From NCBI RefSeq assembly GCF_042219855.1, contig NZ_JBHJHP010000003.1:186001-250000 (forward strand): a stretch of DNA of 64,000 nt, given 5' to 3'. Every line of letters begins with the position of its first letter. Within the stretch, counting starts at the first letter, position 1. The notes beneath the pieces are model-generated. The model worked only from the letters and a program-made list of their open reading frames with translations, searched no databases and had not been told where the DNA came from. Both the position numbers and the translations under genes were made by a program. This document shows positions 35,357 to 43,760 of this stretch, piece by piece. Origin of the DNA: JBHJHP01 sp042219855. Lineage in GTDB: Bacteria > Bacteroidota > Bacteroidia > Bacteroidales > UBA5342.

Positions 35357-36139
35357 ATGAAAAAAGACAAACTGAATATATGTGGTTATCAGGGTGAAAT
35401 TGTATGGGAAGATTCTGAAGCCAATCTTAGACAAAACAAGCAGCTTATTGAAAATATGGAAGTCAGGCCCGATATATTTATCTTTCCTGAGACCTTTTCT
35501 TCCGGCTTTTCAAATAATGTGGAATCCATAGCAGAAACTATGACAGGTCCGACGGTTAGTGCGTTAAAAGAGTTGAGTGCCAGATACGAAATGGCCATAG
35601 GTGGATCCATGGTGATCCGTGACCATGGGAAATTTTATAACCGCTTCTTGTTTATTCATCCTGATGGAACGGTGGATTTTTATGACAAGCGACATCTGTT
35701 TACAATGAGTGGTGAACACGAAGCCTATTCAAAAGGAGTGGAGCGAAAAATCGTTTTATTCAGAGGGTGGCGTATTTTACTCCAGGTTTGTTATGATTTA
35801 CGCTTTCCGGTATGGAGCCGGAACCAGAATGATTATGAATTGATTATTTATACAGCCAACTGGCCGAAACAACGCCAATATGTTTGGGATATTTTATTAA
35901 AGGCCCGGGCCATAGAAAACCAAACTTATGTTTTCGGTCTGAATCGCACCGGATCAGATGCGAACAATATTGGATATGTTGGTGGTTCTGTTTTTGTTGA
36001 CCCCAAAGGCCAGGTAATGAATACACCACATGGTGAGACCGCAAGCATTAATATGGAGCTGTCGATGACTGAGTTGCTGGAATTCAGACGAAAGTTTCCG
36101 GTATTAAATGATAAGGATAAATTTACCCTGAAAACTTAA
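35357..36139 (+). CDS. Carbon-nitrogen hydrolase, omega-amidase-like
   Basis: The 260-residue protein is a single nitrilase-superfamily domain with the Glu-Lys-Cys triad: E45 in FPETF, K111 in YDKRHLF, and C145 in VCYDLRFP. The DKRHLF and CYDLRFPVWSRN motifs place it near YafV/omega-amidase (Nit2-like), which hydrolyses 2-oxoglutaramate and 2-oxosuccinamate in a glutamine and methionine salvage route. The exact substrate is inference from subfamily motifs. It is convergent with the sensor kinase, with only a few bases between the stops. Confidence 0.9.
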   Translation: MKKDKLNICGYQGEIVWEDSEANLRQNKQLIENMEVRPDIFIFPETFSSGFSNNVESIAETMTGPTVSALKELSARYEMAIGGSMVIRDHGKFYNRFLFIHPDGTVDFYDKRHLFTMSGEHEAYSKGVERKIVLFRGWRILLQVCYDLRFPVWSRNQNDYELIIYTANWPKQRQYVWDILLKARAIENQTYVFGLNRTGSDANNIGYVGGSVFVDPKGQVMNTPHGETASINMELSMTELLEFRRKFPVLNDKDKFTLKT

Positions 36140-36146
36140 TCTGCCG

Positions 36147-37913
36147 TCAAAGGGTTTTCCTGAAACTGAATAAAAACTCCAGTCCGCCATCAGCTCTGTT
36201 TTTAACGGTGATCTCACCACCAAGGAGACTGACTGCGTTTTTTACAATAGCGAGCCCGAGACCTGTACCTCCCATTTTTCTGGATCGCCCGGAATCAACA
36301 CGATAAAAGCGCTCGAAAAGTCTGGATAGATGTTCCTCCTTTACACCGCTTCCGGTATCGTAAAACCTGAAATAATAAAACCGTTCATCCTGTCTGTAAC
36401 AACTTGCCATCAGCGATATGTTTTCCCCGGCATATGTAATGGCATTGTCCACAAGGTTTCTGAAGATTGAATACACCAAAGACTGATTTCCGTTCATGAC
36501 CATATCGTCATTAATATCTACCGTATGCCTGATGTTTTTTTCTTCCAACTTAAGGTGAACGTCCAGAAATACGTTGGTGACGACTTCCCTGAGGTTTATT
36601 TTCTCCCGTTCAAAGACAGAGCTCGCTTCTTCAATTTTGTTCAGAAACGAAATATCGTTTATCAGATCAGTTAGCCTTTGTGTTTGTGCGTAAGAGCGTT
36701 CAATGAAAAAGCGCTGTTTCTCTTTGTCCAGGTTTTCGTTAAGGACAATCGTTTCCAGGTAGCCGCGTATGGAGCTAACCGGTGTTTTCAGTTCATGCGC
36801 AATGTTGCTGGTTAACTCCCGTTTCAGTATCTTTTCACGCTCGCGCATGGTAATATCTGTAATGGAAATTTCAAAGCTTTTATCCTGAAAAATTATACAG
36901 TAAACCTGAAAGTACCGTCCGTTTTTCGTGATGTTCATCTCTTCACGAACAGAACCGTTCAGCATTTTTTTATCTTTCGATAACTCAAAATCAATAAAAT
37001 CGCTTATTGGTTTGAACTCCTTCAGTCCGAATACCTCATCAGACCACACAATCTGTTGATCAGCAATGACATTTGCAAACTGAATAAAATGGTTGTTAGC
37101 CAGAATCTCTTTTTTATATTTTGAAAAAATAGCCAGACCTTCCTGTGAGGTATGGAGGTGCTTTATCAGTTTTTCTTTTTCATTTGAAAGGGCATTCTGT
37201 GTCTTCTTCAGGCTTTTGTATATATTGACGATCTCGCGTCCAATGGTTCCCAGTTCGTTATTTGGAAACTGTACCTGAACATCGATCGGTTCATTATTCG
37301 CCGCTTTTTTTGCAAACAACTCCAGTTTGGAGATGGCTTTACCCATACGGTCTGCCACATAAATTAAAGAGACAGATGAAATAAAGAATAAGATGATGAT
37401 AAAGAATATGAAGACATTATCAGCCCTCAGCAGTTTTTTGACCTCAATATTATATGGAAGTGCGGTTCTTACAATATATTCAGGATATTTGTAGGCGTAA
37501 TAATAATAATCTCTTTTGGTTGAGTTTGAAAATCTGATACGGCTGCCGCTGGTACCTGTATGCAGTGCTTCCTGTACTTCGGGCCGGTATAAATGATTTT
37601 CAAGGTCTTCATAATCTTCAACAAAAGAGTCGTAAATGACGACGCCATCAAATTTTATAATCGTAATCCTTAAATTGGAATCAGGGAAATAAGATATGAT
37701 GCTTCCTGAACCTGTAATAGAGTCAGGATTGGCCCTCAGATAGTTGTGCACCATCTGATTGTAAGTAAATAATGTCGTTTCAAGTGTTTCGGTTTTTGAT
37801 TGCTTTTCGCGTTCAAATTGAAAAACACCGACAGCCACAGAAAATATAGCGAAAATGACAAAAAAGTAAAAAAACAGCTTTCTGTTGTAGCTGTTCAGAA
37901 TTCGAAACTTCAT
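36147..37913 (-). CDS. Sensor histidine kinase (PhoR-like)
   Basis: The 588-residue inner-membrane kinase has two transmembrane segments (about residues 12-30 and 160-180) that flank an extracytoplasmic sensor domain, then a HAMP-like linker and a PAS-like region (about 260-340). The HisKA H-box SNIAHELKTPVSSIRGYLE is near residue 365, followed by the N-box NLVDNAITYA, the G1 box FYDTGSGV, and the G2 box GTGLGLAIVKNAV. It lies downstream of its response regulator by 21 bases on the same strand and is probably co-transcribed. The layout is that of PhoR-type kinases, but the signal cannot be told from the sequence. Confidence 0.92.
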   Translation of the reverse strand: MKFRILNSYNRKLFFYFFVIFAIFSVAVGVFQFEREKQSKTETLETTLFTYNQMVHNYLRANPDSITGSGSIISYFPDSNLRITIIKFDGVVIYDSFVEDYEDLENHLYRPEVQEALHTGTSGSRIRFSNSTKRDYYYYAYKYPEYIVRTALPYNIEVKKLLRADNVFIFFIIILFFISSVSLIYVADRMGKAISKLELFAKKAANNEPIDVQVQFPNNELGTIGREIVNIYKSLKKTQNALSNEKEKLIKHLHTSQEGLAIFSKYKKEILANNHFIQFANVIADQQIVWSDEVFGLKEFKPISDFIDFELSKDKKMLNGSVREEMNITKNGRYFQVYCIIFQDKSFEISITDITMREREKILKRELTSNIAHELKTPVSSIRGYLETIVLNENLDKEKQRFFIERSYAQTQRLTDLINDISFLNKIEEASSVFEREKINLREVVTNVFLDVHLKLEEKNIRHTVDINDDMVMNGNQSLVYSIFRNLVDNAITYAGENISLMASCYRQDERFYYFRFYDTGSGVKEEHLSRLFERFYRVDSGRSRKMGGTGLGLAIVKNAVSLLGGEITVKNRADGGLEFLFSFRKTL

Positions 37914-37934
37914 TATTGTTGTTGCTATGCAGTA

Positions 37935-38621
37935 TTAATTTATTTCAAAACAATAGCCGTACCCCAGCCTGGTGACGATGTTTTTACCGTATTCCCCGAT
38001 TTTTTTTCTTAGCCGGGTGATGTTTACATCAATGGTCCGGTCCAGAACATACGATTCATTTTTCCATACTCTGTTCAGAATCTCGTCACGCGAGAAAACC
38101 CTTCCCTGGTTTTCCAGAAACAGCTTCAGTATTTCAAATTCCTTTTTAGTGAGTTTTACGGCATCGCCGTCCAGCTTGACCTTCTTTTCATTTATATTCA
38201 TTTCCAGCCCTTCGTAAACAACCACTTCCTCAGGTGCTTCTTCAGCTTCTTTTACGCGGCGAAGAACGGCTTTTACCCTTGCTACAACTTCCTTAATGGA
38301 AAAGGGTTTCGAGATGTAATCATCGGCTCCGAGAGTAAAACCGGTTAGTGTATCGTTTTCTGAGTCTTTAGCAGTAAGAAAAATAATTGGAACTTTTTTC
38401 GTCTTAGGATCTTTTCGCAATATACTGGCCATTTTAAAGCCTGATATATTACCCATCATCACATCGAGTAAAATGAGGTCGAAACCGGCAATTTCTTTGT
38501 CCAGGGCTTCTTCGGCGGAAAATGCAGTCTCAACATAAAAACCTTCACTTTCCAGGTTAAATTGTAAGATTTCACATAAATCTTCTTCGTCGTCAACGAC
38601 AAGTATTTTATAATCCTCCAT
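37935..38621 (-). CDS. OmpR/PhoB-type response regulator
   Basis: The 228-residue protein has an N-terminal receiver domain (VVDDEED near residue 9, phospho-Asp in LILLDVMMGNISG, Thr in FLTAKD, Lys in SKPFSIKE) and a C-terminal winged-helix DNA-binding domain (LTKKEFEILKLFLENQGRVF, then VLDRTIDVNITRLRKKIG). This is the standard PhoB/OmpR layout. An in-frame TTG-type start at 38705 would add 28 residues without homology and runs through a hairpin, so ATG 38621 is preferred. It has its own promoter box and is followed directly by its kinase. Confidence 0.93.
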   Translation of the reverse strand: MEDYKILVVDDEEDLCEILQFNLESEGFYVETAFSAEEALDKEIAGFDLILLDVMMGNISGFKMASILRKDPKTKKVPIIFLTAKDSENDTLTGFTLGADDYISKPFSIKEVVARVKAVLRRVKEAEEAPEEVVVYEGLEMNINEKKVKLDGDAVKLTKKEFEILKLFLENQGRVFSRDEILNRVWKNESYVLDRTIDVNITRLRKKIGEYGKNIVTRLGYGYCFEIN

Positions 38622-38640
38622 ATCAACACTTGTTAATGTA

Positions 38641-38648
38641 CAAATATA
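38641..38648 (-). promoter_or_regulatory. -7 promoter element for the PhoB/PhoR-type pair
   Basis: On the minus strand this reads TATATTTG, an exact Bacteroidetes -7 match 19 bases before the regulator ATG. It lies downstream of the terminator hairpins that end the TonB-lipoprotein unit, so the pair can be transcribed on its own. Confidence 0.45.
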
Positions 38649-38662
38649 ATTAAATTTAAGAA

Positions 38663-38707
38663 GACATCCCCCGCAGGGGATGTCCTGATTGCTACGCTGT
38701 AGCAATC
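38663..38707. repeat. Two tandem perfect hairpins
   Basis: Stem 1 pairs GACATCCCC (38663-38671) with GGGGATGTC (38676-38684) around a 4-base loop. Stem 2 pairs GATTGCTAC (38687-38695) with GTAGCAATC (38699-38707) around a 3-base loop. They lie between the lipoprotein terminator and the PhoB-type gene and resemble REP-like or terminator structures. Confidence 0.65.
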
Positions 38708-38737
38708 CAGCAACTTAAAACAACAATGAAGAGAACA

Positions 38738-38774
38738 GTTAAACAAGCTCCTGCTTTCAGGAGCACTGTTTAAC
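38738..38774 (-). terminator. Terminator hairpin of the TonB-lipoprotein unit
   Basis: An extended stem pairs GTTAAACA (38738-38745) with TGTTTAAC (38767-38774) and, inside it, GCTCCTG with CAGGAGC. It lies 16 bases past the stop of the minus-strand lipoprotein gene. Confidence 0.6.
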
Positions 38775-38789
38775 CTTTCATCTTTTAAA

Positions 38790-40037
38790 TTATTCTTTGA
38801 TCCATCCTGCTGTCCAGTCAGATCCGGCACCTATTTTATCGTCTGAAGTGAACCAGTTGTCTAATGTTGCAGCATCTTTGCCACCGGTGTAGGTAGTTGT
38901 CATGTCAACACCCGTGGTTAAGTCCATCAGATGGATATTAGCTGAGTTTTCAAAATAATGATCTGCTAAATTGGCTGGTTTTTCATGTACGCCAATTACA
39001 TTACCATTTTCATCTACATCCTCTGAAGCAGAATATTTAATGGCTACATCAGTTACATTATTATTTACATATCCGTAGTCAACCATCAGTGAACCATCTA
39101 CAACATTTAATAATGTCTGATCGTGTTCTACGTGAATACTTCGTTTATCAAAGTTGGTTACGATAAAGTTGTAGATCTGACCTTTGGTTCCTTCACGCAG
39201 TTTCATGCCGTAACCGCTGTTTGTGTTGTCACCAATAAGTGTAACCTGTGAAAACATTGGGTTTGCATAAGGCGTAGCTGTGTTGTTTGATCCAAGGTTA
39301 TCACCTTCAAAACCACGGTCACCATCAGGAGTCTGTACTGCAATCAGGTACTGGCCTTTTCCTCTCCAACCTTCAGTCCAGTCAAAACTGTCATCCTGAG
39401 CACCGTAAACATACACATGTTTGATCCCAACTGTTCCGCCAAAAAATTCGATACCATCATCCGCACCTACATAAATCTGAACATGATCAACGGTAGTACC
39501 GCTACCAACACCATAGAATGAAATACCATTGGCTTCATGTTCTGCATCCAGAATTGTACCGGAATATTCAACGCGAACATATTTTAGTGTTCCTGAATTA
39601 TCCGTATCCAGATTGCCTCCATAAGTGGCATTTCCGATTTCGGAGAGTCCGGTTGCACCTGAATTAATGCTTGCCTTACCACAGATGTGAAGACCACCCC
39701 ATGCTCCTGCTTCATGCAGGTTGGAGGTAAATACAATTGGCTCGCTTTCTGTTCCTTCAGCAATAATTTTACCACCCTGTTTAACTAAAAGGTATGATAA
39801 ATCGGATGCATTTGCCACAATGGTTACACCTTTCTTGATTGTCAGGGTAACTCCATCTTCAACTGTGACAGCACCATCAAGGTTTACATCAGTTGAAATG
39901 GTCCGGTCTTCTGTAATTGATCCGGTTAAATCGGTTGAGGTAGTTTCACCTTTGTTATCATCCGGATTACACGAAACGAAGATAAGGCTGAATCCAAAAA
40001 GGATTGCATACAAGTAGTTTAAAGTTTGTTTTTTCAT
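38790..40037 (-). CDS. Lipoprotein with parallel beta-helix-like region
   Basis: The 415-residue product has a type II signal peptide (lipobox FVSC, cysteine about residue 22) followed by a Thr/Asp-rich linker. The body, with the repeated motifs TLTIKKGVTIVANASD, IVFTSNLHEAGAWGGLHI, GTLKYVRVEYSGT and VDHVQIYVGADDGIEFFGGT, looks like a right-handed beta-helix, a common T9SS-independent surface or periplasmic fold in Bacteroidota. It follows the TonB receptor by 28 bases on the same strand. The pair is likely an outer-membrane transporter with its lipoprotein partner. In-frame M at 40061 would put eight residues before the signal peptide, so 40037 is preferred. Confidence 0.85.
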   Translation of the reverse strand: MKKQTLNYLYAILFGFSLIFVSCNPDDNKGETTSTDLTGSITEDRTISTDVNLDGAVTVEDGVTLTIKKGVTIVANASDLSYLLVKQGGKIIAEGTESEPIVFTSNLHEAGAWGGLHICGKASINSGATGLSEIGNATYGGNLDTDNSGTLKYVRVEYSGTILDAEHEANGISFYGVGSGTTVDHVQIYVGADDGIEFFGGTVGIKHVYVYGAQDDSFDWTEGWRGKGQYLIAVQTPDGDRGFEGDNLGSNNTATPYANPMFSQVTLIGDNTNSGYGMKLREGTKGQIYNFIVTNFDKRSIHVEHDQTLLNVVDGSLMVDYGYVNNNVTDVAIKYSASEDVDENGNVIGVHEKPANLADHYFENSANIHLMDLTTGVDMTTTYTGGKDAATLDNWFTSDDKIGAGSDWTAGWIKE

Positions 40038-40065
40038 TTTTAGATAAGTTTGATTATACATTTGT

Positions 40066-42843
40066 TTAAAATTTATACGATATTCCTATGCCTGCAGTTA
40101 TACCTTTTTTATATCTGTATACTACAGTTTGTCCGGTTTTTACATCCGGTTGTGACAGGTCTGAATAAATATCCTGCTTATATTCTGTTGTCGAATTGAG
40201 AATATTTTTGACCGTCAGATTAATTTCAAGTTTCTGATTTATGGTGTTCTTTAAAACAAAATCCAATGCATTAAAAGGTAGTTCATACTGGTTCCCGATT
40301 CCATCCGATGCTACAGCATACAGTCGTTCTCCAAAGGAATTAAATACAACTCCGACGTACGAAATGTTGCTTTTGTTTTTCCCGTATCTCAGGTTGTAAC
40401 CCAGGTCGGCATTGATAATATAGGGTGATGCACCCTGCAGCGGACGTTCTTTGTTAAGCTCATCAAAACTATCCGGAATTTTGATGTTGGTATAAATGTA
40501 CGCTGCATTCAATCCTGCAAATACATTGTTAAAACGTTTTTTTAATTCAAACTCCGCACCGGCTGCAGTCGCATTTTCAGGCGTACTTACAAAGGTTTTG
40601 ATAAAATCTGTTCCTCCGGTTGAAGCGAGTTTTTGTTCGATTGGTTGAATAATATTTTTATAGTAAGCACTAATGGAGATCAACTCGTTTCGCTTTGGGA
40701 AAATTTCATATTTAATATCGATGTTATTACTGTATGAGTTTTCAAGATACCCATAAGCCGTAGGGTTATCTTTTGTTCCCGGATTGCCAACTGTTAACCT
40801 CTCTCCAAGTTCAGGAATCATCTGAGCCGGCGATTTTTCATAAAAGCTTGGCCTTGTGACCGTACGGCTCACTGCCAGACGGAGGTTGGATTTGTCATTG
40901 ACGCTGTATTTCAGGTTTACCACCGGAAACAAATCAAGATTATCGAATGAATAGGATGTTTCGTTATTGTTGATCTTATTGGTATTTGAAATAATCTCCA
41001 TGGAAGAATATTCAGTTCTTAAACCGGCATTCAGGGTCAATCGGTTCAGGTTATACACAAAATCCACAAAGCCTGAATAGATATACAAATTCCCGTCATA
41101 ACCCATTCCATCATTTGTATTTGACTTTACTCTGTCGAATATTTGCGAGCCGAAATAAGCATCAGGATTTGAAATGTCTACTGCATAATTTTCGAGATTC
41201 GCCTGGTTAAAAAGGTATCCGAACATGTAGGAGTTATAGGTTTGATTTTTTAGACGATAGTAAGCGCCAACAGCTATGTTTCCTTTTTCGTCATCCAATG
41301 CATAATCTAAACTGGCAGTGGCGTTGTATTCCATGGAATTTTGCTGAATGATTACTCTTTTTGTATCGTTACCGTTATTCAGTGCAAAATAGGTCCAGGC
41401 CAGATCAGGATTCTGTTGGTAGACAATCTCCCTGCGATCCGGAATATCATACATTACATCCATCACGCTACCGTTCCAGTTGAAAACCAATTTGTCGTTC
41501 ACCTTATGCTTCCCTTTGATCTGGTTGCTTAACAGACGGTATTTTATGTATTCAGCATTCCGGATCAATGCAGTATCTTCTTCACCCCAGTCGGGAGATA
41601 AGCCTTTTTTCTGTTTAAACCCGTCTTCTCCGTTATTCAGATAGACCATATTATAGGTGATGCTGTGTCTGTCGCTGTTTACAAATGATAAACTGAGAAG
41701 GGACGTGAAATAAGTGTTGTATGAATAAATCTGACTGACATAATTTCCATCAATATTGCCTTGTTTGTTCGAAATATTAAGATCAATCACATCCGGGCTG
41801 TATTCATATTCGTTGTCAAACGATACGCTGGCCAGAACACCGATTTTACTTGCGCCGTTCAGATCGAACAGTTTTCCGCCTTTTATGGAAAAACTACTGT
41901 TTGGATTGGCGTTATTGGTCGTAAAACCGAAGGAAGCAGGGTGGAAATCCTCACCGATATTCATGATCCGATTTACCTGAAGATAATTTGTCGGCGTGAG
42001 TTTTCGTCGTGCATTCACATCAAAACCGAAGTATTTATTGCCTTCGGACTGTATCATGTAAAATGGTTTACCGGTACTGTTGGAGTTATATTTTCCACCA
42101 ATGCTGACTGAAAGAAAAGGCTCAGTCGGATAATCCTTGGTTTCAATATTAATGAGTGCGCCTGTGTAATCGGCGTAGTTTTTGGCATTAAACACCTTGT
42201 TGACTTCAAGTAACTTTACGATATCCGCCTGAAACATGTCAAGCTTTACAACTTTTTTTGTCGGATCCGGTGACGTTATTGGAAGGCCGTTGAGTTCAGC
42301 GCTGTTGTAACGGTCGCCAAGACCTCTGACGAACAGCTGCTTAGATCCCATCATGGAGACTCCTGTGACCTTTTTAACGCCTGCCGCTACATCCGATACT
42401 GCCTTACGGGACATTTCTTTGGCTCCGATAGCTTCCACAGCAACAACCGCTTTTTTCTGTTCCAGCATCAGCATGTTCTCAGATTCGCGATTGGCTTTTC
42501 CTGCAACTTCGACTTCCTGAAGTTTTTGACCTTCTCCGGATTTGAGAGTTGTATTAACTTCTATGGCTGTTTCACCGTCTGCTGTAATCTCTTTTGATAC
42601 TTTATCGTAACCAATAAAACTGATGGATATGGTATAGGTGCCGGGTTCAACTTTCAATTCGTAGTAACCATCTAAATTTGTTGTTGTTCCAATTGTTGTT
42701 CCTTCCAGATAAACATTCGCAAATGGTAGTGGTACTTCTTTATCTCCCTGTACTTCCTTAACAATTCCCTTCACAACTGTTTGTGCACTTATTGAAAATG
42801 ATAAAATAAGCAGTGCAAAAACAAGGGTTAAATTTCTCTTCAT
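40066..42843 (-). CDS. TonB-dependent outer-membrane receptor
   Basis: The 925-residue precursor has a signal peptide (residues 1-20, ending SISAQ), then a carboxypeptidase-regulatory-like domain (about 22-110, with PFANVYLEGTTIGTTTNLDG), a plug domain (about 130-235, with LFVRGLGDRYNSAELNGLPI), and a large beta-barrel to the C-terminus, which ends in the aromatic GISYKF typical of outer-membrane barrels. No SusD-like partner lies downstream; instead a beta-helix lipoprotein does, so this is not a classical Sus pair. Substrate is unknown. It heads a two-gene unit with a 28-base spacer, and a PhoB/PhoR-type pair follows on the same strand. Confidence 0.95.
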   Translation of the reverse strand: MKRNLTLVFALLILSFSISAQTVVKGIVKEVQGDKEVPLPFANVYLEGTTIGTTTNLDGYYELKVEPGTYTISISFIGYDKVSKEITADGETAIEVNTTLKSGEGQKLQEVEVAGKANRESENMLMLEQKKAVVAVEAIGAKEMSRKAVSDVAAGVKKVTGVSMMGSKQLFVRGLGDRYNSAELNGLPITSPDPTKKVVKLDMFQADIVKLLEVNKVFNAKNYADYTGALINIETKDYPTEPFLSVSIGGKYNSNSTGKPFYMIQSEGNKYFGFDVNARRKLTPTNYLQVNRIMNIGEDFHPASFGFTTNNANPNSSFSIKGGKLFDLNGASKIGVLASVSFDNEYEYSPDVIDLNISNKQGNIDGNYVSQIYSYNTYFTSLLSLSFVNSDRHSITYNMVYLNNGEDGFKQKKGLSPDWGEEDTALIRNAEYIKYRLLSNQIKGKHKVNDKLVFNWNGSVMDVMYDIPDRREIVYQQNPDLAWTYFALNNGNDTKRVIIQQNSMEYNATASLDYALDDEKGNIAVGAYYRLKNQTYNSYMFGYLFNQANLENYAVDISNPDAYFGSQIFDRVKSNTNDGMGYDGNLYIYSGFVDFVYNLNRLTLNAGLRTEYSSMEIISNTNKINNNETSYSFDNLDLFPVVNLKYSVNDKSNLRLAVSRTVTRPSFYEKSPAQMIPELGERLTVGNPGTKDNPTAYGYLENSYSNNIDIKYEIFPKRNELISISAYYKNIIQPIEQKLASTGGTDFIKTFVSTPENATAAGAEFELKKRFNNVFAGLNAAYIYTNIKIPDSFDELNKERPLQGASPYIINADLGYNLRYGKNKSNISYVGVVFNSFGERLYAVASDGIGNQYELPFNALDFVLKNTINQKLEINLTVKNILNSTTEYKQDIYSDLSQPDVKTGQTVVYRYKKGITAGIGISYKF

Positions 42844-43086
42844 TATAAAATTTGTTGTTGTTTATAAATTACGTTGCAAGTTTAGGTGTGCTTTGTTACA
42901 GTGAAACTAAGCATCAGTTACAACAGAGAGAAATATATGTTTCAGAAATATTACAAAATAACGGGTAGCCGATTTAGTAATGAATGAGGTCTAAGTCGTT
43001 GATGTATAGTTGTTAATGGGTTTTTGTTTTGGTTTTGTAACAGTTCTGAAGTACAATTTTCTAAAGAAAAACAGCCAGTAATGTTT

Positions 43087-43758
43087 TTATTCCTGTGATT
43101 TTAAAAGCGCATTTCCAATAATAAAATCGAAAGGAGTGGTAAGTTTTATGTTTTCACGGTTACCTTCTATCAGATAAATTTTATATCCTGCACGCTCAAC
43201 TACGGATGCATCATCAGTGAATTCAGGTATATAGGGTTTGGAATAGGCTTCTTTAATTATTTTGGTTTTAAAAACCTGGGGTGTCTGCACCACTTTCAGA
43301 TGATCGCGGTTTACAGCATAATTTGTGTTTTGATCCGAAAATCTGAGTGATTCTTCCATGTCACGGATAGGAATAACAGCTCCTACATTCGCTGCTTTTT
43401 GATATGCATGTTTGATGGTATCCAATGATACAAATGGTCGAACACCATCGTGAATTCCAACAATGCCATCTTCGGTAATGAGATTAAGACCGTTCCTTAC
43501 CGATTCAAAACGTACCGGACCACCATTGGTAATTTTTACATTTGCCGTATATTTATAAGTGGTGCATAGGGAGTGCCAGTAATCAATTTGGTTCTCAGGC
43601 AGGACAAGAATTACAGTAATATCCGGATCAAACTTTAAAAACTGATCAATAGTATGCATCAGAACCGGTTTTCCATGCAGAACCATAAATTGTTTTGGAA
43701 CGGATGATTGCATCCGTTTACCGCTGCCCCCTGCTACTATGATGACGTGGTTTTTCAA
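43087..43758 (-). CDS. ispD: 2-C-methyl-D-erythritol 4-phosphate cytidylyltransferase
   Basis: IspD transfers CMP from CTP to MEP in the non-mevalonate isoprenoid pathway. The 223-residue protein shows the nucleotide-binding motif VAGGSGKRMQSSVPKQF near the N-terminus, HDGVRPF near residue 107, VQTPQVF near 154 and FTDDASVVE near 171. It begins with TTG two bases after the stop of the acyl-CoA synthetase gene, so it is probably translated by coupling. IspD is normally an essential enzyme in this phylum; the other MEP genes are outside the window. Confidence 0.95.
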   Translation of the reverse strand: MKNHVIIVAGGSGKRMQSSVPKQFMVLHGKPVLMHTIDQFLKFDPDITVILVLPENQIDYWHSLCTTYKYTANVKITNGGPVRFESVRNGLNLITEDGIVGIHDGVRPFVSLDTIKHAYQKAANVGAVIPIRDMEESLRFSDQNTNYAVNRDHLKVVQTPQVFKTKIIKEAYSKPYIPEFTDDASVVERAGYKIYLIEGNRENIKLTTPFDFIIGNALLKSQE

Positions 43759-43760
43759 AT

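Noticed and set aside
42844..43086. Intergenic gap upstream of the TonB receptor as a riboswitch
   Set aside because: It is AT-rich, with no conserved aptamer core such as a cobalamin or TPP box that I could recognise.
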